Source: JANQPX01 sp041398025
GTDB taxonomy: Bacteria; Pseudomonadota; Alphaproteobacteria; Geminicoccales; Geminicoccaceae
Direction: 5' to 3'
Assembly: GCA_041398025.1 (NCBI GenBank)
Contig: JAWKVM010000035.1
Span: forward strand, 26,327-90,326
DNA length: 64,000 nt
Shown in pieces: positions 24,515 to 33,152 of the stretch (position 1 is its first letter; the number at the start of each line of letters is the position of its first letter). A program made the position numbers and the translations under genes. The notes under the pieces were generated by a model that was not told the origin of the DNA, did no database searches, and saw only the letters and a program-made list of their open reading frames with translations.

Positions 24515-25013
24515 AGCGCGCGTCCACGATGAACGCGACGGCAGCTTTCCGGCCCTTGCCATCGACCAGCTTGCAATCGGTGAGCAGCTGCTCATCTGGG
24601 CGTTGCGCAACCGGCTTGCCGAAGGCCCGGAGCGGGCGCTGGCAAAGGGGTTTCACGTCGCTTTCGGCCTCAGCATGGTCGAACCGGCGCTCGCGTCCTT
24701 CCATGGTCTCTACCAGACGCTCCGCGACCATTGCCGGCGCGATCTCGGCTTTCACGGGCCGCGCTGCCGCAGCGTCAGCAGCGACGAGATCATCATCGTC
24801 AGCCTGATCGCCGCGAGCCAGGCCGGCATGACCGCCCATGCGGGCGCGATCGCTCGCTATCTCGTGCATCCTCAGGCACTTTCGGACCTGATCGACGGTG
24901 CCGGCTGCCTCGCCATGCTGCTGCGTCAGAAGGAGCTGAAGCTGCCGCTTCACCCGCTGGTCAGCTATGGCGAAGCGACGTGCGCCACCGCGCAGCCCAG
25001 CCGGCTGCATTGA
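24498..25013 (+). CDS. Unknown soluble protein upstream of the NAS-like gene
   Basis: A 171-residue protein starting at TTG 24498, overlapping the end of the small upstream gene. It is helical and acidic at the front (IGEQLLIWALRNRLAEGPERAL). A central segment has a Cys and a conserved-looking patch (GPRCRSVSSDEIIIVSLIAASQAG), and the end is rich in leucines (KELKLPLHPL). The pattern recalls unnamed alphaproteobacterial proteins of similar length, but I cannot give a family name or function. No signal peptide or membrane helix is present. Position links it to the NAS-like gene about 550 bases downstream. Confidence 0.6.
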   Translation: MTQSLEARVHDERDGSFPALAIDQLAIGEQLLIWALRNRLAEGPERALAKGFHVAFGLSMVEPALASFHGLYQTLRDHCRRDLGFHGPRCRSVSSDEIIIVSLIAASQAGMTAHAGAIARYLVHPQALSDLIDGAGCLAMLLRQKELKLPLHPLVSYGEATCATAQPSRLH

Positions 25014-25564
25014 AGGCCTCCCGCCACCACCCGCTGATTCTCCACGCCGACGAGCTTGCACCCGAGCCCTCGCCCGGCATGGAGGCGCCATCGTTGTAGG
25101 CATGCCGGCCCTTGGGCGCGTCGGTCCGGCGAAGCGGCCAGGCCGGCGGACGGACACCACGATCTCGGGGCGGTTCCGCCCCTCAGACGTGAAGCCGGCA
25201 ACGAAGGGGCGGCCTTCGGGATCGGCACGGGAAGCGACGCAGAGCAACCCTTCGCTGCATGAGATCTCTCCTGCTGTTGTCCGCTTCGCTTGATGTTCCA
25301 AGGCGGCGCCCGGCAAGATCATCAGCCATCGACGACCAAGCTCTTTACAAATGGGCAAATCAATACTCAGCAATATTCAAGTCAATTTGCATATTAGACT
25401 CATTACAATTCAAATCTATATTCTTGAATTGTTTCAAAATGAAAAGATAATCATTGATTGCCATCCATTGATCGACAAGTATCCGCCATGCGGCAGGCGC
25501 AAGATAATCGACGACAACAGAATGAAAGATTGACGAATTGCGGGCGATCGAGCGGGAAGTCGAC
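25014..25564. other. Long gap before the NAS-like gene
   Basis: About 550 bases without an intact gene. The first 300 are GC-rich, and the minus strand reads protein-like for about 60 codons (CSEGLLCVASRADPEGRPF, AGFTSEGRNRPEIV) before losing the frame near 25100. This may be an unrecognised gene remnant. The last 200 are AT-rich and hold a TTGAA-n4-TTCAA palindrome (25424-25437) and a GATAATCATTGATT stretch (about 25445-25458) resembling half of a classical Fur site. Confidence 0.4.
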
Positions 25565-27169
25565 ATGGGCAGAAGATCGAGGCACGGTCGCCGGGCTGCA
25601 TTGGACGTCAGCCCAGGCCTCCTGGGCGAACATCTGATCGGCCGGATTCTCGGTTGGGAGCAGGTCGACTGGTCGATAATAGAGCGCCATCGGGAAGGCC
25701 GGCGCTTCTCGTTCCGTCGGGAGCCGTGTCCCGAGCCCGCGATCCATGATCAGCTGACGCCGCTTCTCAAGCGCTGCAATCCCGCTATCGGCGAGTATGC
25801 GCCGCTCGCCCCCTCGCCGACCGTCAACCGCAACCTGACGCGGTTGATCGGCTATCTCTGCCGGCATTTCGGCGAGCATCACCTGCCGCCCGATACGACG
25901 GCCGCCGGACCGCTCGTGCGGACCGTCGAGCAGGAGTCTGTACATGCAGGTGTCGTCGGTCACGTGCTGGGGCGGCTGGACGCCGACCCTGATCTGGCCG
26001 AGCGCGCCAGGACCTTGAAGCGGATCGCCGCCCTGGCCGAGGGTGAGCTCGAGAAGCATTTCGCCGCGGCGATCAACGCCGGAATCGAGATGCGCTTCTT
26101 CCGAGGCAACGAAGCCGACCATACGCAGCGGCGTCGGCTGGAGGAACGGGCCAGGGCCGGGCTCGAAGCCGGCCGCAGGCTGAACCGGGACGAGGTCGCC
26201 GGTCTGTCGCTGCCGGACCTGCCGGACGACGCCGATCGCGACCTCAGGCTCGAGATGGCGAAGCTCGTGCTGCAGAGCTTTCCCTATGTCCGGAATTACG
26301 AACTGATGGCGCGCGCCGAGATCGCCATGCTGCAGCAGCCGCTGCGCCCGCGCTTCGTCCGCGAGCGCCTTCTTGACGGCGACAGCCTGCGGAGCGACAG
26401 GATCCGACGGCTCGACCGCGCGGCAGCCGCACTCGCGGCCGCGAGCGGCGCTTCGGCCGATATCGGTTGGCGGAGCGCCCTGGCCGACAAGACGATCGCC
26501 TTTTGCGGCGCCGGTCCGTTGCCGCTGAGCGGGCTCTTCCTTCATCTGATGACCGGCGCACGGATGACGCTGATCGACCGTGATCCGACCGCCATCGATC
26601 ACGCAGCGCGCCTGATCGGGAACCTTGAACGTCTGGAGATCCTAACGCCCGGCGGCTTGACCGTCGTCCGGGAGGATGCGGGCAGCCTCCGCTTGCAGGA
26701 CGACCGTGAACGCCCGTCCTTCGACGCCGTCATGCTCGCAAGCCTGGTCGACCCGGACGCCAAGGCGGCACTCGCCGAGCGGGTTGCGGCAGCGCGCCAT
26801 GGACCCGGCCTGATCATCGCCCGCTCGGCCCGGGCGCTGTGTGCCAGGCTCGCCTATGACCCGATCAACCCTCGACATTTCGACAGTTTCGTTCTCGCCT
26901 ATTGCGGCGAAACGCTGCCCGCGACCCATGTCGCGACCCACCTGAACCGGATCGATGCGATCAGACAGGATGTGACCGCGCCCGGCAGCATCGATCTCCT
27001 GGGCGTGGCGCACAAAAGCGTGGTCAACAGCACCGAGGTCTATCGAAAGCTGCCGACAGCCGTTGCGGGGCGGTGGTCGGGCGGCGATGCGGAGACCTGC
27101 ATACAGGTACTTGAGCAGGCTCTGGAACGAACGACGTCGGCGGTGCCACCCATCATGCCGTCCGTGTGA
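25565..27169 (+). CDS. Enlarged nicotianamine-synthase-like protein
   Basis: A 534-residue protein whose landmarks match the nicotianamine synthase family in order. These are an N-terminal PSPTVNRNLTRLIGYL segment (about 83-98, like the plant PS..VN..F..LV), LQSFPYVRNYELMARAEI (about 236-253, like FPY..NY..L...E), and the SAM site FCGAGPLPLSG (313-323, plant GSGPLPL). Acidic LIDRDPTAIDHA, DAVMLASLV and IIARSARALCARL follow, and VNSTEVYRK closes it (plant INS..ARK). Plant and CntL-type enzymes have about 270-330 residues. Extra sequence here lies at the N-terminus and between residues 100 and 235. Such enzymes join aminobutyrate units from SAM to make metal chelators. The start at 25565 follows GGGAAG by 5 bases. 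Confidence 0.75.
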   Translation: MGRRSRHGRRAALDVSPGLLGEHLIGRILGWEQVDWSIIERHREGRRFSFRREPCPEPAIHDQLTPLLKRCNPAIGEYAPLAPSPTVNRNLTRLIGYLCRHFGEHHLPPDTTAAGPLVRTVEQESVHAGVVGHVLGRLDADPDLAERARTLKRIAALAEGELEKHFAAAINAGIEMRFFRGNEADHTQRRRLEERARAGLEAGRRLNRDEVAGLSLPDLPDDADRDLRLEMAKLVLQSFPYVRNYELMARAEIAMLQQPLRPRFVRERLLDGDSLRSDRIRRLDRAAAALAAASGASADIGWRSALADKTIAFCGAGPLPLSGLFLHLMTGARMTLIDRDPTAIDHAARLIGNLERLEILTPGGLTVVREDAGSLRLQDDRERPSFDAVMLASLVDPDAKAALAERVAAARHGPGLIIARSARALCARLAYDPINPRHFDSFVLAYCGETLPATHVATHLNRIDAIRQDVTAPGSIDLLGVAHKSVVNSTEVYRKLPTAVAGRWSGGDAETCIQVLEQALERTTSAVPPIMPSV

Positions 27170-27187
27170 CGCCGCGCCGGCCGGGTC

Positions 27188-27197
27188 GGGGGGGGGG
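27188..27197. repeat. Run of ten G
   Basis: A homopolymer of ten G lies 20 bases after the NAS-like stop, flanked on both sides by GCGCCGGCC direct repeats (27174-27182 and 27200-27208). It is a likely slippage site. The rest of the 27170-27369 gap holds no gene. Confidence 0.5.
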
Positions 27198-27369
27198 CAC
27201 GCGCCGGCCTTGATGCGCTGGACACTCTCCATGCCGGAAACAGATGAACGGGTCGACGACTGCACAGCGAATGCTGGACTCTTGCACGCGCGCCCAAAGC
27301 TTTGAACTCGATTGACGGCGATAGCGCCCAGGATCAAGATCAAGCCCTGCGGTCATCGAGGGCATCGCC

Positions 27370-28356
27370 ATGAGGCGTCGGGATTTCGTCGTTGCGGCGG
27401 GTGGGGCGCTCGCCGGGACGCTGGCCGGACAGGCCCGCGCCGCCACAAAACCGCTGGTCGCCTATCTCGGCATAGCTTCGCGGACGAGCGATCAACCTTT
27501 CGTCGATAGTCTGCGGCGCGGTCTGCAGGAGGTCGGGCGGACGCCGGACGTCGACATCACGCTGGTCGATCGCTATGCGGATGGCGACCTCGCCCGCTTT
27601 CCGGCTCTCCTCGATGATGTCGTGGCGCAGGGCGTTGCCGTGATCGTCGTGCCCGGCATCGCCGCAGCACTTGCCGTGCGCGAGCGCGCCCCGCAGATTC
27701 CGGTGGTCGCGATGGGCCTGCCTTCGACCGTCCTCTATCCCGACCTGTTTCAGAGCCTGCATCGCCCGGGCGGCAGCGTCACTGGCTTCTCGCCCTTCGG
27801 CGAAGATCTGGCCGACAAGCGCGTCGAGCTGCTGCGGGAGCTGGTCCCGGGGCTGAGGACGGTGGCCATCCTGAACAACTCGATCGACCCGCTCTACCGT
27901 TCCTGGGGCGAGAAGACCGAGCAGGCGGCGCGCGCGCAGGGGCTGGCCGCCGTCCGGCTCGGCGTCGAGAGCAAGGAGCGTGCGGCGCTCGACAAGCTGA
28001 TGCGCGCGGCCAAGGAGGCAGGGGCCGAGGGCATGATCATCGTGCGCGATTTTCTGACCCACCTGCTGCAGCAAGATATTGCGCAGAAAGCCCTGGCCAT
28101 GGGCATCGCGACGATGGCGGAGCAGCGCAATTTCGTCGAGATAGGCGGGCTCATGTCCTACGGCGCCGATCACCCGGCGATGTTCCGACGTGCGGGCGCC
28201 TATGTCGACGACATCCTGGACGGTGCCGACCCGGCCGACATGCCGATCCAGCTCGCCACGCAATTCGAGCTGGTGGTCAATCGGCGGACCGCCGAGAAGC
28301 TGGACCTGGAGATCCCGCGGTCGATCCTGCTACGCGCCGACGAGGTGATCGAATGA
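27370..28356 (+). CDS. ABC-type substrate-binding protein coupled to a cyclase
   Basis: A 328-residue exported protein of the ABC_sub_bind (TrpX-like) family. A Tat-type leader (MRRRDFVVAAGGALAGTLAGQARA) is followed by two alpha/beta lobes. Landmarks are the LVAYLGIASRTS opening, the PVVAMGLPSTV hinge and the SFDRSL-like HRPGGSVTGFSPF segment. Relatives bind aromatic amino acids or unknown solutes. No permease or ATPase follows. Instead its last four bases overlap the start of a membrane nucleotide cyclase (ATGA), so the two are made together. It may act as a ligand-binding co-sensor for the cyclase rather than an importer. Confidence 0.85.
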   Translation: MRRRDFVVAAGGALAGTLAGQARAATKPLVAYLGIASRTSDQPFVDSLRRGLQEVGRTPDVDITLVDRYADGDLARFPALLDDVVAQGVAVIVVPGIAAALAVRERAPQIPVVAMGLPSTVLYPDLFQSLHRPGGSVTGFSPFGEDLADKRVELLRELVPGLRTVAILNNSIDPLYRSWGEKTEQAARAQGLAAVRLGVESKERAALDKLMRAAKEAGAEGMIIVRDFLTHLLQQDIAQKALAMGIATMAEQRNFVEIGGLMSYGADHPAMFRRAGAYVDDILDGADPADMPIQLATQFELVVNRRTAEKLDLEIPRSILLRADEVIE

Positions 28357-30395
28357 CAGCGCCCTCGGCGCCGCGCGGCCGGCTGCTGCGCAAATACGCC
28401 CTCACGCTTGCGGCCTTGGTGGCCGGCGCTCTGGTGGTGAGCGGGGCCGTGCAGATCTGGTTCGCTTTCGGGGTGCAGCGCGATGCGCTGGTCCGTATCG
28501 AGAACGAGAAAGCAGCTTCGGCCGCACGCGCCATTGAGCAATTCGTTGCCGGCATCGAAGGACAGCTCGGCTGGACCTCCCATGCCGGCGCTTACACAGG
28601 TCCCGAAGGCGCCGAACAGCAGCGCTTCGACTTCATCCGGCTGCTGCGCCAGGCGCCGTCGATCACCGAGCTCTCATGGCTCGATGACGACGGCCGGGAA
28701 CAGCTTCGGACCTCGCGCGTCGGCCTGGACGTGGTCGCCAGCGGTGACGACCATTCGGCCGAGCCGGCCTTCATGGAAGCACGCGACAAAGGCACATGGC
28801 ACGGCCGGGTCTACTTCCACAAGGAGTCGGAGCCCTACATGACCATCGCCCTCGCCGGGCGCGGTCGGGGCGGCGGGGTGACGGTGGCCGAGGTCAATCT
28901 CAAATTCATTTGGGACGTGATCGCCGACATCGAGGTGGGCGAAAGCGGGCGCGCCTATGTGGTCGACCAGGCAGGGCGGCTGATCGCCCATCCCGACATC
29001 GGCCTGGTGCTGCGCCGGACCGAGCTGATCCATCTGCCGCAGGTCGCCGCAGCACTCGCCGGTGCCACCGCCGGCGCGCCGATGGTGGCGCCCGATCCGG
29101 AAGGGCGCGAGGCGCTCAGCCTCTTCGCGCCGATCCTGCCTCTCGGCTGGCGGGTGTTCGTCGACCTGCCGCTCGACGAAGCCAATCGGCCGCTCTACGC
29201 CTCGATGCTGCGCACGGTTGCCCTGGTGCTGGTCGGCGTGCTGCTGGCGGCGGGGGCGGGCCTGCTGCTGGCGCGCCGCATGACCGGACCGATCCACCGG
29301 CTGCAGGCGGGTGCTGCCCGGATCGGCGGGGGCGACCTCGCCGACCGGATCGAGATCCGCACCCATGACGAGCTCGAGGTGCTTGCCGGCGCGTTCAACG
29401 ACATGGCGGAGCGGCTTAGCCAGTCCTATGCCGGCCTGGAGGGTCAGGTCGCGGATCGCACCCGGGCGCTCGAGCAGAAGAACCAGGAGCTGGAGACCCT
29501 CTCGACCAAGCTCGCCAAATATCTGGCGCCGCAAGTCTACGACTCGATCTTCGCCGGCCGGCAGGAGGTGCAGCTCGCCAGCCAGCGCAAGAAGCTCACC
29601 GTGTTCTTCTCCGACATCGCCGGCTTCACCGAGACCACGGACCAGATGGAATCCGAGGACCTCACCCAGCTGATCAACCACTACCTGACCGAGATGGCGC
29701 GCGTGGCGCTCGATCACGGTGCGACGATCGACAAATATATCGGCGATGCGATCATGGTCTTCTTCGGCGATCCGGAGACCCATGGCGTCAAGGAGGATGC
29801 GCTGGCCTGTGTGACCATGGCGATCGCCATGCAAAAGCGCATGCAGGAGCTTTCCACGATCTGGCGGGATGCCGGCATCGCCCAGCCGCTGCGCTGCCGG
29901 ATCGGCATCCACACCGGCTACTGCACGGTCGGCAATTTCGGCAGCGAAGACCGGATGGACTACACGATCATCGGCGGCACGGTGAACCTCGCATCCAGGC
30001 TCGAACACGAGGCTCCGCCGGGCGGCATTCTGATCTCCTACGAGACCTACGCGCTGGTGAAGCATGCGATCCATTGCGAGGAGGTTGGACGCCTGCGGGT
30101 GCGCGGCATCGCCCAGGAGGTCGGCACCTGGCGGGTGATCGATCGCCATGACGAGCTGGTCGATGGCCGCGCGTCCATTCGCGCCGAGCTGCCGCACCTC
30201 ACGCTGGACGCTGTCCCGAGCAGCATGTCCGCTGAGGAGCGCGCGGCAGCAGCCTCGGTACTACGACAGGCGCTCGATGCGCTCTCGTACGAACCGACAG
30301 AGGTACAGGCCGATGTCGCACGGTCTGGCGACCACGGGACGTGCTTCAGCGATTCCACAAAACAGGACGATGGCGTTGGCGCGAAGCCAGTTTGA
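28353..30395 (+). CDS. Membrane-bound class III adenylate/guanylate cyclase
   Basis: A 680-residue receptor cyclase. The first helix lies at about 17-38, followed by a periplasmic dCache-like double sensor domain (about 39-285; WDVIADIEVGESGRAYVVDQ is a typical strand-turn). A second helix at about 287-308 leads to HAMP and a coiled linker, then the cyclase domain (about 405-600). Both metal-binding Asp residues are present (VFFSDIAGFTE and YIGDAIMVFFG), as is the transition-state pair in VNLASRLEHE. It should be active. Substrate choice (ATP or GTP) cannot be settled by eye. The coupled upstream binding protein is probably its ligand carrier. Confidence 0.88.
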   Translation: MTAPSAPRGRLLRKYALTLAALVAGALVVSGAVQIWFAFGVQRDALVRIENEKAASAARAIEQFVAGIEGQLGWTSHAGAYTGPEGAEQQRFDFIRLLRQAPSITELSWLDDDGREQLRTSRVGLDVVASGDDHSAEPAFMEARDKGTWHGRVYFHKESEPYMTIALAGRGRGGGVTVAEVNLKFIWDVIADIEVGESGRAYVVDQAGRLIAHPDIGLVLRRTELIHLPQVAAALAGATAGAPMVAPDPEGREALSLFAPILPLGWRVFVDLPLDEANRPLYASMLRTVALVLVGVLLAAGAGLLLARRMTGPIHRLQAGAARIGGGDLADRIEIRTHDELEVLAGAFNDMAERLSQSYAGLEGQVADRTRALEQKNQELETLSTKLAKYLAPQVYDSIFAGRQEVQLASQRKKLTVFFSDIAGFTETTDQMESEDLTQLINHYLTEMARVALDHGATIDKYIGDAIMVFFGDPETHGVKEDALACVTMAIAMQKRMQELSTIWRDAGIAQPLRCRIGIHTGYCTVGNFGSEDRMDYTIIGGTVNLASRLEHEAPPGGILISYETYALVKHAIHCEEVGRLRVRGIAQEVGTWRVIDRHDELVDGRASIRAELPHLTLDAVPSSMSAEERAAAASVLRQALDALSYEPTEVQADVARSGDHGTCFSDSTKQDDGVGAKPV

Positions 30396-30639
30396 CGAAT
30401 GTCAGCGCAGGTCTTCACTGCCATGAAATCCCGCAAGCTCCAGCTGCCGACAGCGGCGGCAGGCCCAACCATATGGCAAAAGGCTGGCGGAAAGAGATTC
30501 TCTCGGGGTGACCGTTCTGGGTCATGACTTAACCTTGAGCGCCCCGTCCGACGAAGGACGGCTTTCACATCCAGACCCGACACGAGCACCTTGAGGCATG
30601 CTTTTGCAAACTGTTCCCCGTTTTTCCTGCCGTCAAAGG

Positions 30640-31195
30640 TGGAGTCCTCCGCGCTTTTGATGCCCTTGCTGGGCAGAGCTTGCGCGATCGCTTGTTGGTG
30701 GGCCTCGATGGGCGTGGCGCCGCCGAGGCTTGGATGTGGGCGGACCCGGTTGTAGGCGTCCCGCCAGAAGGCCAGCACGGCGCGGGCCTGGGCGAGCGGC
30801 ATGAACAGGGTCTCGTTCAGGCATTCGCCGCGCAGCCGGCCGATGAAACGCTCGGCGAACGCGTTCTGCTGCGGCTTGCCGGGCGCGATATGGTGCCAGC
30901 CGACGCCTGGTTCCTGCGACCAGCGCCAGGCATTCCCGGCTGAAGTCGTCGACCACCACCAGGATGCGGAAGCGCCCGCCGTTCGCCGATCCCATGCGCC
31001 GTTCGAGCATGGATCACGGCAGCCCGCCTGGCGGCAGGCGTCACCTTCACCCGGCTTACGCGGCTCCCCCGGAGCCACGGTCCTCGCTCAGTTCTGCCGC
31101 CAGGTCCTTCAAGACAGCGTTGTCGGGCATGGCGTCGGCCAGAAGCCTCTTCAAGCCTGCCGTTCTCATCTTCCAAAGCCTTCAGCCGCTTGGCG
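30640..31195 (-). mobile_element. Remnant of an IS3-family element
   Basis: On the minus strand the end of orfA is readable in pieces (LEDENGRL, then LLADAMPDNAVLKDL in another frame), followed by parts of the orfB integrase core. RFRILVVVDDFSRECLAL is joined directly to WHHIAPGKPQQNAFAERFIG, which means about 50 residues between the first and second catalytic Asp are missing. The C-terminal part (YNRVRPHPSLGGATP) is intact. Several frameshifts and the deletion make it non-functional. The right part abuts an AraC-type gene fragment. Confidence 0.75.
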
Positions 31196-31450
31196 TCCGA
31201 GCGACCGCCTCGTGTTCCGGCACTTCAGGGAAGAACGCGAAGCGCCGCCAGCAGAGCGGGAAGTCGCGCACCTCTTCGCCGCTGACGGGCAGCCAGTCGG
31301 TAGACTTCTGGAACGACGACGGCGATTGCCCGAACCGTTGCCGAAAGGCGCGGGCGAGGGCGTCCGGCGCGTTGTAGCCGGCATCCATCGCGATCTCGGT
31401 GACGCTCTTGGAAATGCAATTTGGAGAAGGCGGCGACGGCGCTCACCGTT
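31196..31450 (-). pseudogene. Fragment of an AraC/GyrI-type regulator
   Basis: The minus strand reads EIAMDAGYNAPDALARAFR and QRFGQSPSSFQ, the second helix-turn-helix of an AraC-family protein. A downstream stretch FPLCWRRFAFFPEVPE suits the start of a GyrI-like domain. The first helix-turn-helix (AVAAFSKLHF) is in another frame, with a deletion between, and the remaining C-terminal domain is cut off where the IS3 remnant begins. Confidence 0.65.
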
Positions 31451-31650
31451 TCCAGGCCCAGATCACCGGCAAGATGGCGGACGGTGCCGAGAGAAGACCG
31501 AAGCGCTGCGCTTCCCCGGGCTCATCCAATTCGACAAGCCGCAGTCGAACAATCCACAGTCGAACAAACCACAGTCGAGCCGACGGGACGTCGCAGCATT
31601 TCAGCGGGATGTGACGAAGCGTTCCAGCTTGCCCAGAGTTTGCAGTCCCA

Positions 31651-31770
31651 GTTCCACAGCACCGAGGCCGGTGCGGCCACGTCCCGCTGGAAGGTGAGCG
31701 TCGCAAACCGGCTCTTTCCGTCATCAGCCGCCGCAGGGTGCGCGCCGTCTGCGGCCTGGTTCCGTGTCAT
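31651..31770 (-). pseudogene. N-terminal fragment of an SRPBCC/AHSA1-type gene
   Basis: From an ATG that overlaps the ArsR stop (ATGA), the frame reads SRFATLTFQRDVAAPASVLW, the first strand of a START/AHSA1-like domain. It then degenerates into a run of repeats of TCGAACAACCACAGT type near 31540-31580. The rest of the domain is gone. Confidence 0.6.
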
Positions 31771-32009
31771 TCTTCACGTTCCTTCATGACGTTCATCACG
31801 AATGCATCCAGCCGGTCGAGCCGGGCTTCCCAGATGGCCCGTTGTTCATCGAGCCAGGTCCGCATCGGCTCCAGAGCCTCGGGCACGATGGCGCAGGTCC
31901 GTATCCGCCCGGCCTTGGAGGTGGTTATCAACCCTGCCTCCTCCAGAACGGAAAGATGCCGCATCACCGTGGGCAGTCGCAGTCCCGTGGGGTCGGCCAG
32001 TTCCGTCAC
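31767..32009 (-). pseudogene. Truncated ArsR-family regulator
   Basis: About 80 residues: the recognition part of an ArsR winged helix (ELADPTGLRLPTVMRHLSVLEEAGL) and the usual tail of regulators paired with AHSA1 proteins (EQRAIWEARLDRLDAFV). The first about 30 residues of the domain are missing; a GTG at 32009 is the only in-frame start. It ends in an ATGA overlap with the SRPBCC fragment, the same order as the second broken module near 45.4 kb. Confidence 0.65.
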
Positions 32010-32050
32010 CGCCGCCGGTCGTGGCCGGCGGCGTGGGCGATGTCCTCGAC

Positions 32051-32560
32051 CTATTCAGCCGCTTCACGGGTAGGCAGCACCCAGCCGGGGCGTGGGAAGT
32101 GGCAGGTATAGCCGTTGGGAAAACGCTCCAGATAATCCTGGTGCTCGGGTTCGGCTTCCCAGAAAGCGCCCGCCGGCGCCACTTCCGTCACCACCTTGCC
32201 GGGCCAAAGGCCCGACGCGTCCACATCGGCAATCGTGTCCAGCGCCACCTGCTTCTGCTGCTCGGAGGTGTAGTAGATCGCCGAGCGATAGCTGGCGCCA
32301 CGGTCGTTGCCCTGCCGGTCAAGCGTGGTCGGATCGTGGATCTGGAAGAACAGCTCCAGCAACTTGCGATAGCTGACCACCTCGGTATCGAACTCGATCT
32401 CGAGACCTTCCGCATGGGTGCCGTGATTGCGATAGGTGGCGTTGGGCACATCGCCGCCGGTATAGCCGACGCGGGTCTTGACGACGCCGGGCATCTTGCG
32501 GATCAGATCCTGCATGCCCCAGAAGCAGCCACCGGCCAGAATTGCGCGTTCGATCATCAT
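32051..32560 (-). CDS. msrA: Peptide methionine-S-sulfoxide reductase MsrA
   Basis: A 169-residue cytoplasmic repair enzyme that reduces the S-form of methionine sulfoxide. The catalytic Cys12 is in the AGGCFWG motif, followed by GVVKTRVGYTGG and the LELFFQIHDPTTLDRQGNDRG segment that forms the substrate pocket. The C-terminus is short and lacks the usual resolving cysteines beyond one at YTCHF. Start codons are doubled (ATGATG at 32560 and 32557). The second has GGAGG at better spacing. It overlaps the msrB stop and is co-translated. Confidence 0.92.
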   Translation of the reverse strand: MMIERAILAGGCFWGMQDLIRKMPGVVKTRVGYTGGDVPNATYRNHGTHAEGLEIEFDTEVVSYRKLLELFFQIHDPTTLDRQGNDRGASYRSAIYYTSEQQKQVALDTIADVDASGLWPGKVVTEVAPAGAFWEAEPEHQDYLERFPNGYTCHFPRPGWVLPTREAAE

Positions 32561-33000
32561 CTGTCCTCCACCTGATCGAGATATTCACCGTAGCCTTCGG
32601 CTTCCATGTCGTCCTTCGGCACGAAGCGCAGGCTTGCCGAATTGATGCAGTAGCGAAGGCCGCCCTGGTCGGCCGGGCCATCGTTGAACACATGGCCCAG
32701 ATGGCTGTCGCCACCGGCCGAACGCACCTCGGTGCGGATCATGCCATGGCTCGCGTCGCGCAGCTCGTTGACGTTCTCCTGGACGATGGGCTTGGAAAAC
32801 GCCGGCCAGCCGCACCCCGAACTGAACTTCGCCGACGAGGCGAACAGGGGCTCCCCCGAAACGATGTCGACATAGATGCCGGGCTCGAAGTGATCGTCAT
32901 ACTCGCCGGTGAAAGGGCGCTCGGTGCCGTTCTCCTGCGTGACGCGATATTGTTCCGGCGTCAGCCGGGAAATGGCTTCGTCCGATTTACGGTAGCGCAT
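32557..33000 (-). CDS. msrB: Peptide methionine-R-sulfoxide reductase MsrB
   Basis: A 147-residue enzyme that reduces the R-form of methionine sulfoxide. The catalytic Cys118 lies in RYCINSASLRF and a candidate resolving Cys63 in SGCGWPAF. The SHLGHVFNDGP motif is intact. The two CxxC pairs that bind zinc in many MsrB proteins are absent, so it is the zinc-free form. The start at 33000 was chosen because the family begins near MRYRKSDEAI; a longer frame upstream is read from a LysR remnant. msrB and msrA overlap (ATGA) and form the only intact unit of this decayed segment. Confidence 0.92.
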   Translation of the reverse strand: MRYRKSDEAISRLTPEQYRVTQENGTERPFTGEYDDHFEPGIYVDIVSGEPLFASSAKFSSGCGWPAFSKPIVQENVNELRDASHGMIRTEVRSAGGDSHLGHVFNDGPADQGGLRYCINSASLRFVPKDDMEAEGYGEYLDQVEDR

Positions 33001-33152
33001 GCTGCTGCTCCTTCGACTGGTGTTGACCAGTATCTGGGAGATCGGCGTCAAAGATGCCAATAGCCTGCAAGAATAGTTTCGATAGAGCGCGAGAGCCATC
33101 CCGCGGGGTCGTCTTTCAGGCGAGGGGGCGTTTGCGGGAATTTCCTCTGAAT

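Noticed and set aside
24249..25373. A 374-codon minus-strand frame
   Set aside because: Most of it mirrors the 24498-25013 gene. Only its first 60 codons look protein-like, and these are mentioned as a possible remnant.
25565..27169. A complete staphylopine/pseudopaline-type cluster
   Set aside because: No opine dehydrogenase, histidine racemase or dedicated exporter lies next to the NAS-like gene; only the synthase-like protein is seen.
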